60,026 nucleotides of DNA, taken from the NCBI GenBank assembly GCA_029567375.1, contig JAKQLB010000318.1, positions 1 through 60,026 on the forward strand, written 5' to 3'. The notes below the pieces were generated by a model. That model saw nothing but the letters and a program-made list of their open reading frames with translations, did not search any database and was not told where the DNA came from. The position numbers were made by a program, and so were the translations under genes. Source of the DNA: Bacteroidota bacterium (lineage in GTDB: Bacteria; Bacteroidota; Bacteroidia; Bacteroidales; UBA932). Below are positions 49,747 to 59,950 of the stretch, in pieces (position 1 is the stretch's first letter; each line of letters opens with the position of its first letter).

Positions 49747-50961
49747 CTACATCCTGAATCTCAAGCCCAATTCGAGATTGAACTGTATCGGCTGGTTGGT
49801 ACGAATGCTGAGCGGCTGGTCGTTGTCAAAATAATAGGCCACCGAAGGTTTGAAGGCAATACCTACATGTTGTACAAACCAGTACTCCACACCCAGACCC
49901 AAATTTACCGACCACTGCACACCGTCAACTTTTTCACGTCTGTCCGTACTGCCATAGACATAACGCCTCATAATACATTTATCCACCATACCGCCCGCTG
50001 ATACAAATGCGTCAAACCTTGGACGGTCAACAAAATTGTAAGAGAGATGAAGTGGAATGCCGAGGTAATGAAGCTGACTTGAGACATTGGGGTGTCTCTC
50101 CAAATCTATCATAGCGCTGTACTGCGTATGAAGATAGGTATAAACAAGGCCTGTACCTACATATAATCTAGGCACTATGGCTTGTTTGAACTGGAGACTG
50201 AACGACAGCGGTATGTCAAACTGCGGCTCATCATCAAAGGGGATAATGCTACGGGACTCAAAAGCGGTGCCTAATTCCGACGGAGCATATTTCGGCCCAA
50301 GATCAGCTATTAAGCCATCCTTTGATGCAACTTGTGATATATTGGAAGATATAGCGAGTAATGATGTGTTCTTTTTGAAGTTACGGCGTGTGGGCTTTTC
50401 TGTACCGAGAATCCCTTCAAGATCCTTTTCGTCCCATTCTTGGATTACAGGATCCGTAGCAGGCTTATCCTCTTGTACAACTACCTGCTCTTCTGCTACA
50501 TCATCGTCTGATACAACCATATCGGCGACGACTTTCTCCTCAACAACCTTGTCGGCTGTGGTTAAAGGACTCTCTGTAAGTTTATCTAAAGTATGTGTTA
50601 CGGGACTAGAAACGGACTTTGCCTGGTGAGCCGTTACACCTGAAGAGGTAAGACCGGCAATTTGTTCTGCCATGGGCATGACATCCTGATCAGCCGGAGT
50701 TTCCGTTTCGGGGAGAATACTCTCCGCCATGACTGAAGGAGCAGAGGGTAATGTGGAAATCTCATCTCCCCTAAATATAAACAATCCGGCTGCAAATACT
50801 GCTGCAGCTGCAACCGAAATGAACGAAACGCGACGCACCACGATCATTCTGTGACGGCGTGCCATCTTGCTGCGGATACCATCCCAAACAGACGCATCGG
50901 GCATCTCAACGCTGGAATCAAGCTTTTCCTGCAAGAGTTTGTATAGATCTTTTTCGTTCAT
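49747..50961 (-). CDS. Anti-sigma-like membrane protein fused to an outer-membrane beta-barrel domain
   Basis: A 404-residue protein with three parts. Residues 1-41 are a short cytoplasmic-type segment (MNEKDLYKLLQEKLDSS). Residues 42-64 are a membrane helix (VSFISVAAAAVFAAGLFIF). Residues 65-190 are an acidic, Val/Thr/Pro/Glu-rich linker, and the last ~190 residues have alternating aromatic strands ending ...FNLELGLRFRM, typical of PorT-like 8-stranded barrels. The start directly follows the ECF sigma gene stop (TGA then ATG), so this is its likely anti-sigma partner. If both ends insert, it would span the envelope. The function is inferred from context and topology. Confidence 0.75.
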   Translation of the reverse strand: MNEKDLYKLLQEKLDSSVEMPDASVWDGIRSKMARRHRMIVVRRVSFISVAAAAVFAAGLFIFRGDEISTLPSAPSVMAESILPETETPADQDVMPMAEQIAGLTSSGVTAHQAKSVSSPVTHTLDKLTESPLTTADKVVEEKVVADMVVSDDDVAEEQVVVQEDKPATDPVIQEWDEKDLEGILGTEKPTRRNFKKNTSLLAISSNISQVASKDGLIADLGPKYAPSELGTAFESRSIIPFDDEPQFDIPLSFSLQFKQAIVPRLYVGTGLVYTYLHTQYSAMIDLERHPNVSSQLHYLGIPLHLSYNFVDRPRFDAFVSAGGMVDKCIMRRYVYGSTDRREKVDGVQWSVNLGLGVEYWFVQHVGIAFKPSVAYYFDNDQPLSIRTNQPIQFNLELGLRFRM

Positions 50962-51531
50962 TCAATATAATTCTTCAATTCTTTTCTGCAGCCATTCCCT
51001 GGCTCTTGAGAGTTGCGACCTGGATGATGCTGAAGATATGCCCAACATCCGGGCGATCTCGTCGTGTTGAAACCCGTCAATGGTGAGGTTGAAGACCGCA
51101 CGGTAGCCCGGAGGCATACTTTCAATGAGTGCGGTAAGCTCTTTTACTCCCATCCTGGAAACGGCATCATCGTTGCTTTGCATCATAGATGCCGCAGGAA
51201 CATTGTCAATCTTGTCTGCATAACGAAGTGCGTCGTTTTTACGAAGTACCATCAATGCTTCATTGACAAAAATCTTCCTCATCCAACCTTCAAAAGAACC
51301 TTCACCTTTGTAGGAACGGAGTTTCATGAAAACTGTCACAAATCCGTCCTGCAAAACATCCATCCCCGCATCACGGTCGCCCATATATCTGATACATAAA
51401 GCCAGCATCTTTGGCGCGTAGGCATCGTACAAGCGCTTCTGAGCTACGACATCTTTCTTCAAACACCTCTGGATGAGATCATTTAAATCAGTATCAGTTA
51501 AAGCCGACTGCTTTTTCATTGACTGTTTCAT
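50962..51531 (-). CDS. ECF RNA polymerase sigma factor
   Basis: A 189-residue extracytoplasmic-function sigma factor. Region 2 is RLYDAYAPKMLALCIRYMGDRDAGMDVLQDGFVTVFMKLRSY with GEGSFEGWMRKIFVNEAL, and region 4 is MPPGYRAVFNLTIDGFQHDEIARMLGISSASSRSQLSRAREWL. The ATG at 51531 is chosen; an upstream extension would overlap the divergent TPR gene and its promoter. The partner encoded next probably holds it at the membrane. A -7 box TATTTTTG lies 10 bases before the start, so its message is almost leaderless. Confidence 0.95.
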   Translation of the reverse strand: MKQSMKKQSALTDTDLNDLIQRCLKKDVVAQKRLYDAYAPKMLALCIRYMGDRDAGMDVLQDGFVTVFMKLRSYKGEGSFEGWMRKIFVNEALMVLRKNDALRYADKIDNVPAASMMQSNDDAVSRMGVKELTALIESMPPGYRAVFNLTIDGFQHDEIARMLGISSASSRSQLSRAREWLQKRIEELY

Positions 51532-51541
51532 TATATAGATG

Positions 51542-51620
51542 CAAAAATAGCACAAAATGTTGCATCGGGTGCAAAATATTTTTGGAGTGATTTTTGTTTG
51601 AACATTTATACTTAATTTTG
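51542..51620. promoter_or_regulatory. Divergent promoters of the ECF sigma gene and the TPR gene
   Basis: Minus strand: TATTTTTG (51549-51542) with a TTTG about 22 bases upstream (51575-51572). Plus strand: TAATTTTG (51613-51620) with a TTTG 17 bases upstream (51592-51595). In both cases the box is followed by CA. Spacers are a little off the usual 19-21. Confidence 0.45.
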
Positions 51621-51655
51621 CATATTGCGTACAATATAAAGAATTGTAGAGAAAG

Positions 51656-53329
51656 ATGAGAAAATTTTTGCTAATATTTGCGATAATCATCGCTCCGTTA
51701 CTGTGCACAGCACAGTCACATACCTATCTTGATGCATTACAAGCCTATCAGGTGGGGGAAATAGCCGAGGCTCATTCCCTATTCATCAAAGAGATAAAGG
51801 CAAACCCTGATAATGATGCCGCCCACTTCTATCTGGCGATAATCTATTCGGCTAACGAGAACAGTCACACCAAAGCTGAAGATGAATTCAAGAAGGCTCT
51901 CGCCATTGACCCGAATAACTATTGGTACAAATATTCCCTGGCTCTCTTCTACGCTGAGACGGATAGAATTGAACTGACCACCCTATTACTTGAAGAACTT
52001 ATTGAGGCTTTTCCCAGAAAGAGCGAGCTCTATTTTACGGCAATCAATGCATATCTCAACCAGAACGATATCACAAAAGCTCTGGCCACACTCGATAAAA
52101 TAGAGGGAAAACTTGGCAAAAATGAAATGATAGGTCTGACGAGAATGGACCTTATGAGCAAGCAGGGCACTTACACTGACAAACAACTCTACGACTATCT
52201 TGAGAGTTATTACCAGGATTGCCAGAGTCCGAGAATGGCCACAATGCTCGGTGACCGTTATGCTTCGCTTTACAACGACTCTCTTTCGCTATTCTATTAC
52301 AACCAGGCCATTGATATGGACCAGGACTATTCCCCTGCATATTATGGTCGCGCACATGTTTATCAGGCACTCAGGCAGTATGAACGGTATTTTGCGGATA
52401 TGAGCATATTCATGAAAGATCCGGCCATTTCTCCCCTCCTCAAATCTGAATACCTTAACAAGCTGACCGAGTCGTCACAATTTGTCATGGCATTTCCGGA
52501 GGAGACGGAGCAAATGGTGCTCGATGCATATACCACACATCCGAAAGATGAGGGCATCACCACAATGGCAGGAGTGTTTTTCTACAGAATGGATAAACCC
52601 CACTATGCAATAGAGCTGATGAGACAGAATTACGAAAATCATTCCGATAATCCGGAGGCTGCCATACAATACCTGATGATGCTCTACTACCAGAAAATGT
52701 GGGACGAACTGATACCTGCCTGTGATGGAGTCATTGAACGTTTCGGCTATAATTTTGACATAGTCCAGCTTAGAGGGTTTGCCTACAGCTTGAAGGAGGA
52801 TTACGACTCGGCCATTAGGGATTTCAAACTCATCGCAGCATCTGCACCGAAAGACAGTGCTATAATTGTCTTCTCCAACTCCATGTTGGGCGATCTTTAT
52901 CACCAAAAGGGAGATAGCAAAAATGCCTACAAACATTACAAAAAGGTGCTCAAGACCAATCCGAATTATGCGCCAACCCTCAACAATTACGCATACTATC
53001 TCGCTCTGGAGGGCAAAAACCTCAAAAAGGCGAAAGCGATGAGCGAAATTACCATCAAACAGGAGCCGGACAACCCCACCTATCTAGACACCTACGCCTG
53101 GATTCTTCATCTGCTCGGACAGAACATCGAAGCCAAGGCAATATTCAAACATGCAATGCTCTATGGTGGTAAAGAGAATGCGGTGATTATGGACCATTAT
53201 GGTGATGTACTCTTTGCACTCAAAGAGTATGATCTCGCCTTTGTTTATTGGAATCAGGCCAAAGCACTTGATGACACTCTCGGCATCGAGGAGAAAATTA
53301 AGGCCAAAAAGGCCGAAATCGGCAGATAA
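51656..53329 (+). CDS. Exported tetratricopeptide repeat protein
   Basis: A 557-residue protein with a signal peptide (residues 1-20, LLCTAQ) and TPR-type helical repeats through most of its length; clear units include DNDAAHFYLAIIYSANENSHTKAEDEFKKAL, YSPAYYGRAHVYQALRQYERYF and NYAPTLNNYAYYLALEGKNLKKAKAM. TPR solenoids mediate protein-protein contact; in the periplasm of Bacteroidota they often attach to envelope assembly machines. The EnvC-like gene follows after 2 bases, suggesting a shared role in cell-wall or division processes. Confidence 0.9.
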   Translation: MRKFLLIFAIIIAPLLCTAQSHTYLDALQAYQVGEIAEAHSLFIKEIKANPDNDAAHFYLAIIYSANENSHTKAEDEFKKALAIDPNNYWYKYSLALFYAETDRIELTTLLLEELIEAFPRKSELYFTAINAYLNQNDITKALATLDKIEGKLGKNEMIGLTRMDLMSKQGTYTDKQLYDYLESYYQDCQSPRMATMLGDRYASLYNDSLSLFYYNQAIDMDQDYSPAYYGRAHVYQALRQYERYFADMSIFMKDPAISPLLKSEYLNKLTESSQFVMAFPEETEQMVLDAYTTHPKDEGITTMAGVFFYRMDKPHYAIELMRQNYENHSDNPEAAIQYLMMLYYQKMWDELIPACDGVIERFGYNFDIVQLRGFAYSLKEDYDSAIRDFKLIAASAPKDSAIIVFSNSMLGDLYHQKGDSKNAYKHYKKVLKTNPNYAPTLNNYAYYLALEGKNLKKAKAMSEITIKQEPDNPTYLDTYAWILHLLGQNIEAKAIFKHAMLYGGKENAVIMDHYGDVLFALKEYDLAFVYWNQAKALDDTLGIEEKIKAKKAEIGR

Positions 53330-53331
53330 CC

Positions 53332-54501
53332 ATGAAAAGGCTCCTGCTAATACTCGTAATTCTACTCCATTTTTTGAGCCTATCCGCACAGGATACTTCG
53401 CGCCAGTCGGAGCAGAAAAAGCGGCTTGAGGAGGAGATCGAGTTTATAAACAAGCAGCTCAAGGAGATTCTCTCTAAGGAGAAAGCCAGCACTCTGCAAC
53501 TGACTCTCATCAGCAGAAAAATATCCAACCGCAAAGCCATAATCGAAGGCATTGACAAGGAAATAGCAGAAATCAGTCGCAATATAAACGCAAAAAACCA
53601 CTCAATCCGAACCCTTCAGCGTGAAATCGACACTCTTGAAAGTTATTATGCGCGCCTGGTTCGCAACACCTATAAAAATCGCGATACGAAGGTGTGGTTT
53701 ATGTACCTCTTTGCCAGCGAAAGCCTCGGACAGGGCTACCGCAGGTTTTCTTACCTGAAAAATCTTGCAGATGTTGTCAATGCTCAGGGAGTTAAAATTA
53801 AAGAAAAGCAGGCACAACTCGAACGCGAGAAGAAGGAACTCGAGAATATGAAAAAGAAAGCTGAGGCTACCCGCGCCGAACGTGAGCAGGAGTACAAAGA
53901 ATTACTGCGTGAAGAGACCATTAGCCGTCAAGTGGCGGACAACCTTGCCAAAAGCCGTAAACAACAAATGCGCGAACTGGAGAGGAAACGCCGGCAGGTG
54001 GAAAAACTCAATCGCGAGATAGAAAGCATTCTCAGCAAAGCCGTCAAGACTCAACAAAAAGAGAAAACTCCAATTGATTACACTCTTTCAGGAATGTTTG
54101 AGCAAAATAAGGGAAAACTTCCCTGGCCGGTGGCCAAAGGGGTTGTAATTGGAAAATATGGTGTCCATTACCACCCTGTCTACAAAAATCTCAAACTGCC
54201 GGAAAATAACGGTATAGACATATCCACTTCAAGGAATGCAGAAGTTCTCTGCGTGTTTGATGGAGTTGTCAAGCAGATTATAATGATGCCCGGTTACAAC
54301 CAATGCGTCCTTATCCAGCACGGCACCTATTTTACTTTCTACTGCAAACTGAAAAAGGTGAATGTCAAAACAGGAGACAAGGTGGCTACAGGGGAGCCTA
54401 TCGGTATCCTCAACGAAGAGGGCAATACCTCCGAACTCCATTTCCAGATATGGAAGGGAACTACGAAGCAGAATCCGGCAGTTTGGCTAAGACCACGCTG
54501 A
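53332..54501 (+). CDS. EnvC-like murein hydrolase activator (coiled coil plus LytM domain)
   Basis: A 389-residue exported protein: signal peptide (residues 1-20), a long coiled coil (about 22-235, very rich in Lys and Glu) and a C-terminal M23/LytM domain. The zinc-site residues are partly missing: the first motif is NNGIDIS, with Asn where active enzymes have His, and the last is SELHFQIW, with only one His. EnvC of E. coli is similarly inactive and works by switching on amidases at the septum, so the same is inferred here. The gene is cotranscribed with the TPR gene and convergent with uvrA. Confidence 0.9.
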   Translation: MKRLLLILVILLHFLSLSAQDTSRQSEQKKRLEEEIEFINKQLKEILSKEKASTLQLTLISRKISNRKAIIEGIDKEIAEISRNINAKNHSIRTLQREIDTLESYYARLVRNTYKNRDTKVWFMYLFASESLGQGYRRFSYLKNLADVVNAQGVKIKEKQAQLEREKKELENMKKKAEATRAEREQEYKELLREETISRQVADNLAKSRKQQMRELERKRRQVEKLNREIESILSKAVKTQQKEKTPIDYTLSGMFEQNKGKLPWPVAKGVVIGKYGVHYHPVYKNLKLPENNGIDISTSRNAEVLCVFDGVVKQIIMMPGYNQCVLIQHGTYFTFYCKLKKVNVKTGDKVATGEPIGILNEEGNTSELHFQIWKGTTKQNPAVWLRPR

Positions 54502-54508
54502 TAAAGGA

Positions 54509-57328
54509 TCATTTCACTTCGAGTATATTACGAAGAAAACCACCCGTATAGGAAGCATCACAAGCAGCCACCTGCTCGGGAGTACCTTCTGCAATGATCT
54601 GACCGCCTCCTTTTCCCCCTTCCGGACCTAGATCTATCAGATAATCGACTGATTTGAGCACATCCAGATTATGCTCGATAATTACTACGGTATTACCCTG
54701 ATCTACCAGACGGCGAAGTACTCTAAGGAGCACTTTTATGTCCTCGAAATGAAGTCCTGTGGTGGGTTCATCAAGAATATAGAGTGTATTGCCTGTGTCT
54801 CTGCGTGCAAGTTCTGCCGAAAGTTTGAGACGCTGGCTTTCGCCGCCGCTGAGAGTGGTACTCTGCTGTCCGAGCTTAAGGTATCCGAGCCCTACATCTT
54901 TTAGTGTGCGAAGCCTTTGTGATATGGCAGGTATCGCTTCAAAAAAATCACAAGCCTGGGAAATGGTCATATTGAGTACATCGTTGATGCTCTTCCCCTT
55001 GTATTTGACCGCAAGGGTATCCGGCTTATAACGAAGGCCGTTGCATTCTTTACAGGTGACGTAGGCAGGGGGCAGGAAATTCATCTCTATTACCTGTACT
55101 CCGGCTCCTTTGCAAACTTCACAGCGACCCCCCTTGACATTGAAAGAGAATCTGTTGGCCTTGAATCCCCTGATTTTTGCATCGGGAGTCTCCCCGAAAA
55201 GCCTTCTTATGTCAGTAAAGACATTTGTATAGGTGGCAGGATTGCTGCGTGGTGAGCGTCCTATCGGAGCCTGGTCGATCTCTATAATCTTGTCGATATT
55301 GTAGATACCGTTAATCGATTTATAAGGCAACACTTTGTATTTGGATCTGTAAAAATGGCGGCTGAGTATCGGCATCAGAGTTTCGTTGATTAGTGAAGAT
55401 TTGCCGCTGCCGCTGACTCCGCTAATGCCCACAAAAAGACCCAGAGGGAGATTAAGGGTGACATTTTTGAGATTATTACCGGTGGCTCCCTCCAGAATTA
55501 TATATTTTCCATTGCCTTTATGGCGAACAGATGGGATCTCTATGGTTTTCCGCCCGAGGAGATAATCAATTGTAAGACTTTGGCAACTGCCGGAGGCAAT
55601 ATCTCCGGGAGGCCCATTGTATAACAGCTCACCGCCTTTCTCTCCCGCACCCGGACCAAGGTCTATCAGCCAATCTGCATTTTCCATCATCTGTTGATCG
55701 TGTTCCACCACCATCACGGAGTTGCCTTCATCGCGGAGTGCCTTCAGGGAGTTGATGAGCTTGAGATTATCTCTCTGATGGAGACCGATGCTGGGCTCAT
55801 CGAGGATATAGAGCACATTGACCAGTTTGGAACCTATCTGAGTAGCCAACCGGATACGCTGACTTTCGCCGCCGCTAAGTGAACGTGTGGTGCGATCGAG
55901 GGAAAGATAATCAAGTCCTACTTCCTTAAGAAAACCTATCCTGTCTTTCAGCTCCTTGAGAATGTCCTCAGCTATTATCAGTTGCCTGGGAGAGAGTCTC
56001 CGGTGAAGTCCGCAAACCCATTCATAGAGGGCATCAATTTCCATTCCGGCCACCTCGGCTATGTTTTTGTCATCTATGCGGAAGCAGAGTGACTCGCTCT
56101 TGAGCCGCGTTCCGTTACACACGGGACAGACCATTTCATCCACGAAGAGCTCTTTCTTATCCCAAACCTGATCGCTCTCATCATTATTGTGATAAATCAA
56201 CGCAATAACTCCCTGAAACGAGGCCATTTCCATATTGGAGCCTTTGCCTATCCTCAGGAGCTCGTCCGAGCCGTAAAGAATGAGATTCAGCACATCTTCC
56301 GGGATAGTGCTGATGGGGTCGTGCAGCGAGAAACCATATTTTGAAGCAATTGCCTCCAGAAATCTGAAAGTAGTATTGTCCCTTAGCGCTCCAACGCTCT
56401 CAATACCCCCACCGGCGATGGATTTGGAGAAATTCGGGATTATCTTGCCGATATCCACGGTAGCTATTGTACCCAATCCCTTGCAGTGAGGGCAAGCTCC
56501 CCGCGGGGAATTGAACGAGAAGGTATGAGGAGCCGGTGTTGCAAAAGAGAGGCCGCTCTCAGGGCATATCAGATGGCGGCTCAGGTGCTCAATGGAGTCA
56601 TCCTCCATTCTTAAAATTGCCAGAGATCCCTTGCCCTGATGAAGCGCAGTAAGTACCGATTCCCTAATGCGCTTGCGCTCCTCTTCACGAGGGAGGAGTT
56701 TATCCACCACCAATTCCACAAAATGCACCTTGTAGCGATCGAGCGGCTTAACATCGGAGAGCCATTTAATCTCTCCATCGATGCGCACCTGGTTGTATCC
56801 TTTGCGGATGAGTTGCTCAAAGAGCTCCTTGTAGTGACCTTTGCGTCCCTTTACAAGGGGAGCCAATAGCAGGATTCTCTCTTCCTTGTGGTTTTCTATG
56901 ATCAGATCGGTAATCTGCTCATCCGTATAGCGGATCATCTTTTTTCCGCTCTCCGGCGAAAATGCATCCGCTGCGCGGGCATAAAGGAGGCGGAAGAAAT
57001 CATATATTTCGGTTATGGTACCGACTGTCGAACGCGGATTGCGGCCGGTGGTCTTCTGCTCTATGGCAATTATGGGACTAAGCCCTTTGATATCCTCCAC
57101 ATCCGGTCTCTCGAGAATGCCGATAAATTGCCTGGCATAGGCGGAAAGGGTCTCCATATAGCGGCGCTGCCCCTCCGCATAGATGGTATCAAATGCGAGG
57201 GAGGATTTACCACTGCCGGAGAGTCCTGTCACCACGACGAGACGATCGCGAGGAATTGACAGATCAATGTTCTTGAGATTGTGGACCCTCGCACCGGTAA
57301 TTTCGATATGGTCGGTGCCTCCGCCCAT
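54509..57328 (-). CDS. uvrA: Excinuclease ABC subunit A
   Basis: A 939-residue nucleotide-excision repair damage sensor with two ABC ATPase halves. Walker A motifs are [12 protein letters not shown] and [10 protein letters not shown]; the signatures [14 protein letters not shown] and [15 protein letters not shown] precede two Walker B sites (LYILDEPS and [12 protein letters not shown]). Zinc fingers include CPESG...CPHCKG, CPVCNG and CEVCKG...CKECNG. UvrA binds distorted DNA and loads UvrB. It starts 4 bases after the MBL-fold gene, so the two share a transcript. Confidence 0.98.
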   Translation of the reverse strand: MGGGTDHIEITGARVHNLKNIDLSIPRDRLVVVTGLSGSGKSSLAFDTIYAEGQRRYMETLSAYARQFIGILERPDVEDIKGLSPIIAIEQKTTGRNPRSTVGTITEIYDFFRLLYARAADAFSPESGKKMIRYTDEQITDLIIENHKEERILLLAPLVKGRKGHYKELFEQLIRKGYNQVRIDGEIKWLSDVKPLDRYKVHFVELVVDKLLPREEERKRIRESVLTALHQGKGSLAILRMEDDSIEHLSRHLICPESGLSFATPAPHTFSFNSPRGACPHCKGLGTIATVDIGKIIPNFSKSIAGGGIESVGALRDNTTFRFLEAIASKYGFSLHDPISTIPEDVLNLILYGSDELLRIGKGSNMEMASFQGVIALIYHNNDESDQVWDKKELFVDEMVCPVCNGTRLKSESLCFRIDDKNIAEVAGMEIDALYEWVCGLHRRLSPRQLIIAEDILKELKDRIGFLKEVGLDYLSLDRTTRSLSGGESQRIRLATQIGSKLVNVLYILDEPSIGLHQRDNLKLINSLKALRDEGNSVMVVEHDQQMMENADWLIDLGPGAGEKGGELLYNGPPGDIASGSCQSLTIDYLLGRKTIEIPSVRHKGNGKYIILEGATGNNLKNVTLNLPLGLFVGISGVSGSGKSSLINETLMPILSRHFYRSKYKVLPYKSINGIYNIDKIIEIDQAPIGRSPRSNPATYTNVFTDIRRLFGETPDAKIRGFKANRFSFNVKGGRCEVCKGAGVQVIEMNFLPPAYVTCKECNGLRYKPDTLAVKYKGKSINDVLNMTISQACDFFEAIPAISQRLRTLKDVGLGYLKLGQQSTTLSGGESQRLKLSAELARRDTGNTLYILDEPTTGLHFEDIKVLLRVLRRLVDQGNTVVIIEHNLDVLKSVDYLIDLGPEGGKGGGQIIAEGTPEQVAACDASYTGGFLRNILEVK

Positions 57329-57332
57329 AATG

Positions 57333-57971
57333 TCAGCCGAGGAAAGGATTTGTGGAATATTCGTATCCTATGGTAGTCTCGGGGCCATGGCCGGGCATCA
57401 CCCTTGTTGCGCTGTCCAGTGAGAGGAGCTTCTGCGTAATGCTCTCTATCAACTGGTCAAAATTGCCTCCGGGAAGGTCTGTGCGCCCTATACTTCCCGC
57501 AAAAAGGGTATCACCGCAGAAGAGTAGTTTCTGTTTTCTATAATGAAAGCAGACAGAACCTTGGGTATGACCCGGCGTATGGATCACTTTGAGTTTGGTT
57601 GTACCGAATTCTATAGTGGAATTATCGGATATATTGAGTACCTCACAAGTTATGGGTTCCATATAAAATCCGAAATAGCTGCAAGACTCGTGGGCCGAAA
57701 GGGCAAAATTGCGATCATTGGGATGAATATAAGCTTTGAGATCCCATTTGTCGGCAACGCCCTGTACCCCCATTACATGATCAAAATGGCCATGAGTGAG
57801 AAGAATTTTGACGGGAATGAGCGAGTTTTCCCCTATAAACTTCACCAAACGTCCCAATTCATTGTCATCCTTGCATCCCGGATCCACAATCACACACTCG
57901 CGGGTGTCATCCCAAATCAGATAGCATCCCACCCTCAATTCATTAAAATAGAAACATTTATAATTGACCAT
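57333..57971 (-). CDS. MBL-fold metallo-hydrolase (glyoxalase II-like)
   Basis: A 212-residue metallo-beta-lactamase-fold enzyme with the metal ligands in [21 protein letters not shown] and FCGDTLF, and a late His in MPGHGPET. The compact size matches the glyoxalase II/YcbL group, which hydrolyses thioesters such as lactoylglutathione; the substrate is not certain here. It is the first gene of the MBL - uvrA operon and divergent from the deoxynucleoside kinase gene. Confidence 0.9.
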   Translation of the reverse strand: MVNYKCFYFNELRVGCYLIWDDTRECVIVDPGCKDDNELGRLVKFIGENSLIPVKILLTHGHFDHVMGVQGVADKWDLKAYIHPNDRNFALSAHESCSYFGFYMEPITCEVLNISDNSTIEFGTTKLKVIHTPGHTQGSVCFHYRKQKLLFCGDTLFAGSIGRTDLPGGNFDQLIESITQKLLSLDSATRVMPGHGPETTIGYEYSTNPFLG

Positions 57972-57996
57972 AATAAGAGATTTGTACGAATAATTG

Positions 57997-58026
57997 CAAA
58001 AATACGAAAAAGAGTTTGTATTTTTG
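57997..58026. promoter_or_regulatory. Divergent promoters with identical -7 boxes
   Basis: TATTTTTG occurs on the minus strand (58004-57997, 26 bases before the MBL gene) and on the plus strand (58019-58026, 27 bases before the kinase gene). Each has a TTG about 22-23 bases upstream. The -33 region of one overlaps the -7 box of the other, so the two promoters probably compete. Confidence 0.5.
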
Positions 58027-58052
58027 TCAATAACGCAATTTTATCAGGAGCT

Positions 58053-58667
58053 ATGCACATCGCTATCGCAGGAAATATCGGAAGTGGTAAAACCACACTC
58101 ACCAAGATGCTTGCCGAACACTACGGCTGGACTCCCAGATACGAGTCCGTAGACTACAATCCCTACCTTGTGGATTTCTATAACGATATGGAACGCTGGT
58201 CGTTCAACATACAGATTTATTTTCTCAACAAAAGATTTCTCGATGTTGTGGAGATCAGCAAGTCTGACGATGTGATCGTTCAGGACCGCAGCATATACGA
58301 AGATGCCCGTATATTTGCTCCTAATCTTCATGCGATGGGACTGATGGCCACCCGCGACTATGAAAACTACGCCTCTCTGTTTTCGCTAATGGTGTCGCTT
58401 GTAAAAGCTCCCGATCTGTTGATTTATCTCCGTTCAAGCATTCCCAATCTTGTAAACAATATCCAGAAACGCGGGCGCGAATACGAAAGCAGTATTCGTC
58501 TTGACTATCTCAAAGGCCTCAACGAACGTTATGAGAAGTGGATTGAGGAATACAAAGACGGAAATCTCCTGATAATTGACGTAGATAACCTCAATTTTCA
58601 GGAGAATCCTCTTCATTTCCGCACCATTACCGATAAGATTGATGCGCAGTTACACGGTTTATTCTAA
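58053..58667 (+). CDS. Deoxynucleoside kinase
   Basis: A 204-residue nucleotide-salvage kinase of the dAK/dGK type. The P-loop is GNIGSGKTT near the N terminus. The DRS-type motif is QDRSIYEDARIF, and the lid region with RGREYESSIRLDYL contains the Arg residues. It phosphorylates deoxyadenosine or deoxyguanosine in related Firmicutes and Bacteroidota. The ATG at 58053 is used, after AGGAG two bases upstream; an open frame reaching back to 57543 crosses the divergent MBL gene and is not real. It ends overlapping the convergent symporter gene by 4 bases. Confidence 0.93.
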   Translation: MHIAIAGNIGSGKTTLTKMLAEHYGWTPRYESVDYNPYLVDFYNDMERWSFNIQIYFLNKRFLDVVEISKSDDVIVQDRSIYEDARIFAPNLHAMGLMATRDYENYASLFSLMVSLVKAPDLLIYLRSSIPNLVNNIQKRGREYESSIRLDYLKGLNERYEKWIEEYKDGNLLIIDVDNLNFQENPLHFRTITDKIDAQLHGLF

Positions 58668-59935
58668 ATCGTAAGTTCTTCGCCCTCACTTCTGGCAACG
58701 ATTACGGCACCACAAGTGTCGCCGTAGGTGTTTATCATTGTGCGGGGCATATCGCAGAGTTGCTCTACAGCCAATACAAGTCCGATGCCCTCAAGAGGCA
58801 GACCTACCACATTGAGCACGATGGTGAGCATCACCATTCCAGCCATAGGGATACCGGCAGCACCGATAGCAGCCATCAGAGAGGTAAAGACCAGTATGAC
58901 CTGCTGCATTATGGTCAATTCAATACCGTAAGCCTGTGCAATGAATATCGCTGCAACGCACTCGTAAAGAGCAGTTCCATTCATGTTAATGGTAGCACCC
59001 AGAGGAAGGGCGAAACTGGCAATCTTGCTCGAAACACCACACTCCTGCGTTTGTCGAATATTGAAAGGCAGGGCCGCACCTGAAGAACAGGTAGAAAATG
59101 CCGTCAAAAGAGCTGTTGAGACTTTGGAAATATGTTTCCAGGGATTTGCCTTGCCTAGTATCCTTACAAGTGCGGGCAGTACGATTCCACCATGAAGAAG
59201 CAGACCTCCCCAAACTATGAGAACGAATATCCCAAGACTGCCCGCAATGTCGAGCAGGGCTTTTGTGTCCCCCGCCTGTTTGCCCACCACATTGGCTACT
59301 ATAGCAAACACTCCGTAGGGAGCAAGCTTGATGATAAAGAGCGTTATCTTCATTATTACATCGTAGATGGCTTGCAGAATATCCTTTAGCGTAGTCTGCT
59401 GTTTCTGGTCAACCATAGTGATAAAAAAACCAAAAACTATGGCAAAAAAGATGATGGCAAGCAGATTTCCCGTGCTCAATGCCTCAAATATATTTGCCGG
59501 CACTATGTGCACAATCTGATCTATGAACGATACCTGAGTGCCGGCCAGTTCAGTAACATTTTCGGTCAGTTTGAGGTCTGCCCCAACTCCGGGTTTGACT
59601 ATATTAACCAGTGTCAGTCCTATAGTAGCGGCAATTAGCGTAGTGACTATATAAAAGGCAAAAGTTTTGCCTGCAATACGTCCAAGAGCCTTGGAATCGC
59701 CCATTCCGGCCACGCCAAGTGCAATGGATGAGAAAATAAGAGGGATTACAATCATCCTCAGTCCTCTGAGGAACATATCCCCTGCCCATTTTATGTAGGG
59801 GGACCATGCTTCGTAAGGGATGAATTTTGTCATTACGATGCCGAAAACGACACCGAGGCCGATACCTATAAGGATCTGCCAGTGAATGGCAAGTTTCTTA
59901 CGGGTTTTCTTTTCAGTAGAAGTGATTTTTGTCAT
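58664..59935 (-). CDS. Dicarboxylate/amino acid:cation symporter (DAACS family)
   Basis: A 423-residue transporter related to GltP/GltT. Hallmarks are the Ser-rich hairpin STCSSGAALPFN, the NMNGTALYE cation/substrate site, AAIGAAGIPMAG in the second hairpin, and DMPRTMINTYGD with the substrate-binding Asp and Arg. It has eight membrane helices and two re-entrant hairpins. The family takes up glutamate, aspartate or C4-dicarboxylates with H+ or Na+; which applies here is not clear. Its start is near the end of an upstream gene at the window edge. Confidence 0.94.
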   Translation of the reverse strand: MTKITSTEKKTRKKLAIHWQILIGIGLGVVFGIVMTKFIPYEAWSPYIKWAGDMFLRGLRMIVIPLIFSSIALGVAGMGDSKALGRIAGKTFAFYIVTTLIAATIGLTLVNIVKPGVGADLKLTENVTELAGTQVSFIDQIVHIVPANIFEALSTGNLLAIIFFAIVFGFFITMVDQKQQTTLKDILQAIYDVIMKITLFIIKLAPYGVFAIVANVVGKQAGDTKALLDIAGSLGIFVLIVWGGLLLHGGIVLPALVRILGKANPWKHISKVSTALLTAFSTCSSGAALPFNIRQTQECGVSSKIASFALPLGATINMNGTALYECVAAIFIAQAYGIELTIMQQVILVFTSLMAAIGAAGIPMAGMVMLTIVLNVVGLPLEGIGLVLAVEQLCDMPRTMINTYGDTCGAVIVARSEGEELTI

Positions 59936-59950
59936 AGTTGTGTGTGATGA

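Noticed and set aside
51532-51708. A 59-residue N-terminal extension of the ECF sigma factor
   Set aside because: It lacks sigma-factor features, overlaps the divergent TPR gene and covers both promoters.
57543-58052. An N-terminal extension of the deoxynucleoside kinase
   Set aside because: The open frame lies antisense to the clear MBL-fold gene; the kinase P-loop begins directly after the ATG at 58053.
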